Positions 45,867 through 55,700 of a DNA stretch of 58,268 bases are shown in pieces. The notes below the pieces were generated by a model that was given only the letters and a program-made list of their open reading frames with translations, was not told the origin of the DNA and did not search any database. The translations under genes and the position numbers were made by a program. The stretch's first letter is position 1, and the number at the start of each line of letters is the position of its first letter. The stretch spans positions 1 to 58,268 of the forward strand of contig JAFGOI010000002.1 in the NCBI GenBank assembly GCA_016926555.1, given 5' to 3'. Source of the DNA: Patescibacteria group bacterium. GTDB lineage: Bacteria; Patescibacteriota; WWE3; UBA101185; UBA10185.

Positions 45867-47387
45867 TTATTCTCCTTTATCGCCAATTCTTGGCCTATCT
45901 TTAAAATATTCATTGAATTTCGCTGCATTCTGGCCCATTTTACCTAATAGCGCATTTATATCATCCTCGTCCACAAGTACACTATCAACAAGTGCTTTAA
46001 AACTACTATTAGTGCTATAGTATGAATTACACATCTCTGCAATAATGTTAACGTCATCGTTACTCTCGATGTTAATAATACCTGTCCATATGAGAGAGAA
46101 TACAATTAGTTGAACTTTCATATCATATATCTTACCCATTGACTGATCAAAAAAGGTTAGTAATCTTTCACCCATATTAAGTGTGGACTTAATTCCCTCG
46201 TTTAATTCCGCTCCAAAATGAACAAAACTAAGTGTTTTATTGTACAAAACTAAAAAACTACTAATTTCCCTATTTATGGTCCACCTTAGCTTAGTTTGTG
46301 TCTGCCTACCAACCCTTGTAACTGAAAGGAAATTGTTAAGGGCAGGTCTTCTACCTTCCTTGAAAAGATCTGTATCAAAATACAGATGCCCGTCAGTGAT
46401 TGACATTAAATTAGTCTGAACATACCCGGATATATCTCCTTCAATAGTTTCGGCAACTGGCAAACATGTAATAGACTTTATACCATGCTCCGTCTTAAAA
46501 CATCCCCCTCTTTCCAATAATCTTGAGTGCAGGTAAAAAACATCTCCCGGATAGGAGCTCCTACCAGGAAATCTCTTACCTAAAAGTGATATTTCCCTGT
46601 ACGCCTTAGCATGTGTAGTTAAGTCGTCTAATATAAGTAGAACATCGTAACCAACATCTCTAAAATACTCTGCTAAACTCATCGCAGCATAAGGACTTAT
46701 ATATATTAAACCTAAAGGATCTGATGCCCCAGTAGCTATTATTACAGTTCTATCCACAAAGCCCTTATCTTTAATAAAAGCTTCAACCTTTCGGATATCT
46801 GCCTTCTTTTTTCCTATTCCGGCATATATACAAATCGTATCCCTGGTCGCTTGGGTCAACATTGTCTGAAGCAAAAATATAGTCTTACCTGTCTTCCTGT
46901 CACCAATCACTAGTTCTCTCTGTCCTTTTCCTAGAGGGATCAACAAATCTACTACTGAAACCCCGGTTAGAAACGACTCCGTAATTTTTTCCCTATAAGC
47001 AATTCCCAATGTCTCCCTCTCAAGTGGAAGCCTATCCTCAGCTTTAAATATTGGAGTGTTGGTATAAATAGGATCACCTAAGGGATTTATAGCCATCCCC
47101 AACAATGACTGCGAAACTGATATTTTTAACACCTCGCCACATCTTGACGCCTCTGATCCAATTAATAAAGGATCGTCCGTAAAAAGTAAAACTTCCACTT
47201 GATCTTGATTCAGTGACATTACTTGGCCCATTTGGCCACAATCAAAGTATATAACCTCACCCAACCTCGCGCCGGGGAGCCCACTAATATAGGCAAGTGG
47301 CGGTGTCACCACCTCAACACAACCCACCTCACCAATTTCATCCCTAAATCTTTTAAACTTATCTACGTAAAATTTCTTCGAAGACAT
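45867..47387 (-). CDS. atpA: F1 ATPase alpha subunit
   Basis: 506 residues. Non-catalytic P-loop VIGDRKTGKTIFLLQT, SPYAAMSLAEYFRD, ILDDLTTHAKAYREISLL, SYPGDVFYLHSRLLER and the Arg finger in SVTRVGRQTQ (usually SVSRVGGAAQ). It is divergent but complete. The start overlaps the end of the delta gene by 29 bases. With beta it forms the hexameric head. Confidence 0.93.
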   Translation of the reverse strand: MSSKKFYVDKFKRFRDEIGEVGCVEVVTPPLAYISGLPGARLGEVIYFDCGQMGQVMSLNQDQVEVLLFTDDPLLIGSEASRCGEVLKISVSQSLLGMAINPLGDPIYTNTPIFKAEDRLPLERETLGIAYREKITESFLTGVSVVDLLIPLGKGQRELVIGDRKTGKTIFLLQTMLTQATRDTICIYAGIGKKKADIRKVEAFIKDKGFVDRTVIIATGASDPLGLIYISPYAAMSLAEYFRDVGYDVLLILDDLTTHAKAYREISLLGKRFPGRSSYPGDVFYLHSRLLERGGCFKTEHGIKSITCLPVAETIEGDISGYVQTNLMSITDGHLYFDTDLFKEGRRPALNNFLSVTRVGRQTQTKLRWTINREISSFLVLYNKTLSFVHFGAELNEGIKSTLNMGERLLTFFDQSMGKIYDMKVQLIVFSLIWTGIINIESNDDVNIIAEMCNSYYSTNSSFKALVDSVLVDEDDINALLGKMGQNAAKFNEYFKDRPRIGDKGE

Positions 47388-47859
47388 CCTTATTCTCCAA
47401 AAAACGACCCTCTAAGACGTTTTCTAGATCCAAGTTAATAAAGTTTCCTTTCCAACTGACATGTACTCCAGCTCCTATTTCCATATTAACTTTTGTTTGT
47501 ATAAAAAAATGCCCAAATGCACTCTTTCTAAACCACTCAAACAACTGTTCAGAAAATTCGTCAGACGCTTCGAAGGGCAACTCAAGCTTAATTACAGGAG
47601 CACTTACTAAATATTGTCGTAACAAGGTTAAGAAGTCTTTGTACTCAGTTAGGTTCCTTATATCGACTCCCGAGCGGTATATAATGTCATCTAATAGCTT
47701 TTTATGCTCACTTATCTGTATTGTTGTCTCATTTTCCCCCTCTGGCTGCCCCACGCTCAGTATTTTAGCGTCGAGTTCACTTAAAAAAGACGCTATCACT
47801 TTAGATGTCTTTAGTGATAGATGTAACAAGTCTTTAATTTCATTATTTAGCACCTCCAT
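47359..47859 (-). CDS. atpH: ATP synthase delta-like subunit
   Basis: 166 residues, called mainly by position between b and alpha. The C-terminal part (FIQTKVNMEIGAGVHVSWKGNFINLDLENVL) resembles the delta segment DPxLIGGxxxxxGxxxxDxSxxxxL. The N-terminal helical half is hard to match. Delta links the b stalk to the top of the alpha/beta head. Confidence 0.65.
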   Translation of the reverse strand: MEVLNNEIKDLLHLSLKTSKVIASFLSELDAKILSVGQPEGENETTIQISEHKKLLDDIIYRSGVDIRNLTEYKDFLTLLRQYLVSAPVIKLELPFEASDEFSEQLFEWFRKSAFGHFFIQTKVNMEIGAGVHVSWKGNFINLDLENVLEGRFLENKDVFEEILRR

Positions 47860-47862
47860 AAT

Positions 47863-48501
47863 TTACACCTCAAACTTGGCACGGGTCTTCGCATCTTCCA
47901 GCAGCCTTAGTACTAATTCCTCATGCTCTTTCATAGGCAATATCCTGCCAAATATGTCGGACATCACTTGAGCCAATATTTTATAAACAGCTCTATCAAT
48001 CTGCGTAATCCTATTGTTCTTATATTCATATAGTTCTTTCTTTATTTCAGCATAGTCAGAATGTACTTGATCATCCACCCTTTTTTGACTCTCTACTGTG
48101 GTTTCCTGAAGTGATTCCTTGAAAACCTCAACCTCAGATGAAATAAGATCAGTATATTTTTTTAACAAGTGCCCCGATACATCTTCTAATGAATGCAGCT
48201 GTTTCTGCGAAATCTGCTCAAGCCTTTCCTGAAGCTTCTTTTTGGTATCGTCATCAAACACTTTGGAATCAGCAATTATTCTAAGGGACTTTAGCCTAGC
48301 TTCATCCAAAATTCTTAGAGCCTTCTCATAGGATTCATCCTCAAGAAAATCTTTTGGTAATTTAGGTAACTTTTTACCAAATCGTCTGCCCTGTTTAGAA
48401 ACATTATTAATCAAAAAAAATAGTAAGGTAATAGAAACGGAAACAATTAAAATTCCAAAAAAATATAGAAATATTTCAGAATAATCGGGCAGTGCTAACA
48501 T
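47863..48501 (-). CDS. atpF: ATP synthase b-like stalk subunit
   Basis: 212 residues: one N-terminal membrane helix (about 8-30), then a long, highly charged coiled coil to about residue 165, and a C-terminal part (VYKILAQVMSDIFGRILPM) that would dock on delta. The layout is that of subunit b, with an unusually long tail. It is 3 bases from the delta-like gene and 9 from the c-like gene. Confidence 0.75.
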   Translation of the reverse strand: MLALPDYSEIFLYFFGILIVSVSITLLFFLINNVSKQGRRFGKKLPKLPKDFLEDESYEKALRILDEARLKSLRIIADSKVFDDDTKKKLQERLEQISQKQLHSLEDVSGHLLKKYTDLISSEVEVFKESLQETTVESQKRVDDQVHSDYAEIKKELYEYKNNRITQIDRAVYKILAQVMSDIFGRILPMKEHEELVLRLLEDAKTRAKFEV

Positions 48502-48510
48502 GAGTTTAAT

Positions 48511-49643
<1,133 letters not shown>

Positions 49644-49672
49644 TTGACAAGTATAGTGTGTGAACTTAGACT
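49644..49672 (+). promoter_or_regulatory. Promoter of the giant surface-protein gene
   Basis: TTGACA (49644-49649), 17 bases, TAGACT (49667-49672). A leader of about 40 bases with GGAAAGG 7 bases before the ATG follows, so this gene is not leaderless. Confidence 0.65.
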
Positions 49673-49721
49673 TTAATAGATTACCAAATGCTTCAGTACA
49701 AACATTTGGAAAGGTATACAG

Positions 49722-52700
49722 ATGCCCTCCTCTGCCGAAAAAAAACCAAATATATCTTCTCTAGAGAAAACACAATTGAGTGTTTCTGAAGCTGCAGCAT
49801 ATCTAAAGGTATCTCCTTCGACACTACGAAGACTTGAATCAGAAGGTGAAATCAAGGCAATTAGGCAACCCAATGGTTACAGACTATTTGAACTAAACGA
49901 TCTATTGAACCTAAAAAAATCCCTAGAAATAAAGAAAAACGAGAAGAAAATCCAAAAGCAGATAGAGAAAAAGACAGTGAAAAGAGTACACCAGATCCAA
50001 AAAAATCAAAGGGAAGTAAAAGTAAGCAACCAATATGTAGTAAATAACGTTATATATGGTCAACCAAATCCAAATGTATTTTATAGTATTTCAAAGGCAT
50101 CAAAGTACCTTGGTATATCCCCATCTACCTTGAGAAGAAAGGAAAAATACGGAGAAATAAACTCCTACAGAAAATCTAACAGACATAGGGTATTTAATCT
50201 AAATGATCTAAAAAAACTCAAAGTAAAACTAACTGAAGAAAAAAAATACAAAGACGATCATACATTAGAAAAAAAAGAAATCGCAACCCAAACTAGAATA
50301 CAAAAACAGAAGGCAATACATGAAAAAATTGAGGAATTCGAAGAAAAACTAAATCAGATAGCCCAGTTTAAACCCTCCCAATTACCTAGCACAAGGGTAA
50401 AAGGGCCGGCTGGCACTTCCCATGTTGTAGTGCGAAAATACTCCTCACAAAAGGGCTTAATTCACGATAGAATTGAAAAAAGAAAACTAAATTATGGAAT
50501 CTTGTTAGGTCTTGCATGGTTAGTTACCACATTGGGAGTTGCAACAACGACAATTATACTAAGCAAGAAAGACTTAAATATACTCGCAAAGAGAAACACA
50601 TACAACACATACATGCTCCAAGGTGGAAACGTGTTGGGACTCGCAGACAAATTGCAAACTTATATTTTCAGAATTAATGTTGCAAGTGTAATGGAGAAAT
50701 CTCTTGCTATAAAAGATACTTTGGAGGTAGAACATCTCTCAACACTTAAAGGGGGCATAACAACTTTAGGTTCTTATGTCGAAACCGGAACACTAAACTT
50801 CACTGATACAGGTGATATGAATAATTTGTTAGCAATCGATGATACAACAGAGACAACACTTGAAGAAGCCTTAGACATCAGAGGAGACGTAATCGGAGAT
50901 AGTTTACTTGATGTAAAAATTGCAGAAGATATTGTAGATGATGGTCACTTAGTTAATACTCTTACATACACAGGAGACTGGGACTTTGGTGGTACATGGG
51001 GAATAGACGGAGCCACTGTTGAAGCTACCGCAGATGAAATAAACTTACTAAGTGGATTAAGTGCGACTACGGAGGAACTAAATACATTATCAGGGGTTAC
51101 TATAGAAGACGGAGGAATAGTATACTCTGACGGATCAACCTTCTTAACAGACGCAACCAATCTTACCTGGGACTCATCAAGCTACAGACTAGGCATAGGA
51201 ACAAATGCACCAAACTATGCACTTGAAGTAAACGGATACACAGGGATCTCTTCGGGATACGACTTGTTGATCGGAGGAATTGGTCTAAGCGATGTTGGTA
51301 CATCTAGCACTACATCAGGAGCTTCGCTAATAAGTGCTTTTGATGAATTTACAAGCACAGACCAGACTAATCTTCAGGATATTCTTAGGGAATTTGACGC
51401 AAATATCGGCATAGCAGGAATCAGATATTGGGAACTGTATGGAAATACTGTTTCCACAATACTGCCAACATATGACATGTCCGTGGGAGGATCCGAACCT
51501 GGATCTTCTCTTTATTTTGATGCGGATGCCGAACTTTTGACTCTAACAAACACAACATCCGGAGTCTCTTTTATTGTTAACGATCAGGCTAACGACACTA
51601 CCCCATTTGCTATTGATAATGCCGGAAATATCGGAATTGGTACTTCAGCCCCAAATTATAAACTAACAGTTGACGGTACTGTGGCAATAAGAGAAACAGG
51701 AGCGTCTCCACATTATTACACGATATTACAAGCAGACGACCAACCAAACAACATAACATACACCTTGCCTGAGAATTACCCCGCTGATTTTAACTTTGTA
51801 CTAGCAGGTGACCCTACAGGGGATCTTAGATGGGCTTCAGTATCTGGCGTTGGCAGCATCACTGGTAGCGGTTGGCCTAGCTACATTACCAAATGGTCTA
51901 GTGGATCAACGCTAGGAATCTCCGTTATGTATGAAACCGAGGGAAAGATTGGTATTGCAACAACCGCTCCCGATTACATGCTTGATATTGCCGGTACATT
52001 AAATATGACAAACCTATACATAGATGATAACGAGGTTATATCCACAGCCGCAGAAATAAATTACCTAGATGGATCAAGTATAACGACAGGAGGCGTGGTT
52101 TTTGCGAATGGAACAAACTTCACACAGGATGTTACAAACCTTTTCTGGGATAACACTAACAACTATCTTGGCATAGCCACTTCCACACCCAACGCTGCAT
52201 TAACCGTAGGAAACAACGAACAATTCACAGTAGACTCTTCAGGAAACGTAAACACTACAGCCGGAGTCCTTTGGGATTTATCGTCGGTAATCCACAGCGG
52301 ATCAGAACCTCAAGGATTTAAACTACCCCAGGGAAATGGTCTAACCAGCATGACCATAGCGGCTGGTGAGGGCTACATTGCGTGGGATTCAAGTGATAAA
52401 AAACTAAAAGCATTCGACGGAACCGGGTGGTTCGATGTAGCTTACGGAGCTAAAGTTTTATGGACTGACGCAGGTCCACATGTATACGCAGATAACTTTC
52501 CCCAATTCGTAATTTCGGATCTTCATCGAATCGGCATAGGAACTTCAACTCCCTCCTATCTATTAGATGTTGCAGGAACAATGAATACTAATACGCTACT
52601 AATAGCGGGCTCTACAATAACTTCTTCGGCGTCAGAAATAAATTTCTTAGACGGCGCTACGGTCATTTCTGGGGGCTTAGATTTTGGAAACGGTACTTTC

Positions 52701-55700
52701 ATAACCCAAGATGCAGAAAACCTTTTCTGGGACGATTCTGGGGATCGCCTGGGAATTGGAAACTCCAACCCACAATACACACTCGATATAACAGGAAATA
52801 TTCGAATAAGTAATTTCTCGGGAAGCGATACAAATGAAATTGTGATATCCGACTCAGGTGAATTAGGAACCCGAACAGTTGACTCACGAGTTTGGGGAAC
52901 TACACTTCTGGATGGAAGTGGACCTGCAAATTACATAGCCAGATTCCTCGATAGTAATACTATAGGCATCGGTATACTATATGATAGTGGAAATGCCGTA
53001 GGTATAGGGAATACTGCCCCCGCGCACATGCTGGACGTGGCAGGAACGATGGCATCACAGGGTTTAGTCTTGGCTGGCACAGCTGTAACCTCATCTGCTA
53101 ACGAAATTAACATTTTGACAGGTGCGACAGTGTCAACTGCTGAAATTAATTATTTAACAGGCTCGTCCGTTCTAACGGGGGGCATTGTCTTCGGAAATGG
53201 GGCAAACTTTGCACAAGATGTCACAAATATCTTCTGGGATAATACAAATAACTACCTCGGTATAGCCACATCCACCCCAACAGCAGCGCTAACTGTAGGA
53301 AATAATGAGGAGTTTACTGTGGATTCATCTGGAAATGTAACGTCCGCAGATGGTACCTTGTGGGACTTATCAGATATTGCGCACAATGACTCTGCAGTGC
53401 AGGGGTTTAAGTTACCACAAGGAAATGGTCTGACCAGTCTGGTCCCCGCAGCCGGAGAAGGTTACATCGCATGGGATTTAAATGATCAGAAATTAAAAGC
53501 ATTCGACGGAACAGGATGGTTCGACGTAGCCTACGGCGCTAGGGTCTTGTGGACGGATGCCGGCCCGCATGTATATGCAGACAACTTTCCTCAATTTGTA
53601 ATTTCGGATTTACATCGAATCGGTATAGGCACCTCAACCCCCTCCTACTTACTGGATGTAGCAGGAACCGCTGCTGTACAATCTCTAATACTAAACGGAG
53701 GAACAATTACTTCATCAGCTTCCGAAATAAACATATTGGATGGCGCTACTGTGACATATAACGAACTAAATTTTCTAGACGGCGCATCGGTCACGAACGG
53801 TGGACTGGTATTTGGAAATGGAACATACCTTACTCAAGACGCAGCGAACATATTTTGGCAAGACACAAACAATAGATTAGGAATAGGAACAAGCTCTCCG
53901 AACTACACACTTAGTATAAACGGAACACTGGGTTTTATAGAAGTCGGCACTGAGCCGACCCCGCAGTTTTACACAATATTTCAAGGTGGAGACCAAAACC
54001 AAAACATAACTTACACATGGCCCGTAGATTATGCAGGAGGAAACAATTACGTTTTATCTTCAGATACCTCCGGTACACTAGAATGGTTAGATCTCGCGGC
54101 TGCAGGCTCCGTAATTGGGTCTGGTACTCCAAACTACGTAATGAAATGGTTAACCACGCAAAATGCTACAATTTCTCAACTATATGATGATGGAACCTTT
54201 GTAGGTATCGGAACTTCTGCACCATCTTACCTTTTAGACGTAAGCGGTACGCTTAACACACTAAACTTATTTTTGGCCGGATCCGAAGTTAGCACAACCG
54301 CAGCTGAACTAAATATTTTAGATGGAGCAACTGTTACAACTGCTGAGGTTAACTACTTAAGCGGCTCATCCGTACTTAACGGCGGAGTTGTTTTTGGCAA
54401 TGGTACAAGATTTACTCAAGACATAGCTAATTTCTACTGGAACGATGCTACTAATAGACTTGGAATTGGCAATACATCGCCATCCGCAACATTTTCCGTA
54501 GGTTCAGCCTCTCAATTTGCGGTAGATAACTTGGGAAATATTCTATTGGACGCCAATATGACGATTTCCAATTCACGCCTAGTAGATCTATCGGGAATAA
54601 TTCATGCCGACACCGCTCCCCAGGGTTTAAAACTCCCACAAACCGGATCATTAACCAATATGGATAACGCGTTGGCAGGTGAAGGATATATCGCCTGGGA
54701 TAATACAATAGATAAACTCATGGCATTTGATGGAACAACATGGTTCGACGTTGCTTACGGTGCCACAGTTCTATGGTCGGATGCTGGACCCCATATATAC
54801 GCAGATAATTATGGGCTTTTCGCTATTACAGATTCAGGTCGCGTCGGAATTGGCACCTCTACTCCTTCATTCAATTTAGACGTTGCGGGAACCGTAAACA
54901 CTACGAATCTCTATATAGCTGATACTGCAGTTACTTCATCCGCAAATGAACTGAATTTCCTGGATGGCACATCAGTTATTTCGGGAGGAATAACCTTTGG
55001 AAATGGTACATATATTACCCAAGATGTTTCCAACTTATTCTGGGATAACTCGAATAACAGACTCGGTGTCGGAACTAGTTCACCTGGGTATGAAGTTACC
55101 ATTAATGGTTCCCTCGGATTTATTGAAGTTGGTACTGAACCTGTTCCCCAGTTCTACACGATCTTTCAGGGAGGGGATCAATACCGAAATATTACATACA
55201 CATGGCCTACAGACTACGCGGGCGGGGATGATTTCTTATTAGTCTCAAACGCATCGGGAACGATGAGATGGATGGATTTAAGTCAAACTGATACGATTTT
55301 TGGAAGCGGCATCACAAACTTTATACCAAAATTCTCAGACACCGATACCATTACTGTCTCACAGCTATATGATGACGGGACATATGTCGGGATCGGAGAT
55401 TCAAACCCAGCTCATTTATTAGATGTAGGAGGAACTACCGCTACTATCGGTTTCATACTCAGCAACGTAGCAATTACTGCTGACGGAAATGAAATAAACA
55501 TTCTAGACGGGGTAACAGCAAATGCGGGAGAGATTAACTATCTAGATGGTGCATCTGTCCTTATTGGAGGTATCACTTTCGGAAATGGAACATATATAAC
55601 CCAAGATGTATCTGAGTTGTACTGGGATGCAAGTAACGACAGACTCGGACTTGGTATAACTAATCCATCTTATACTCTGGACATAACCGGAAACATGAGA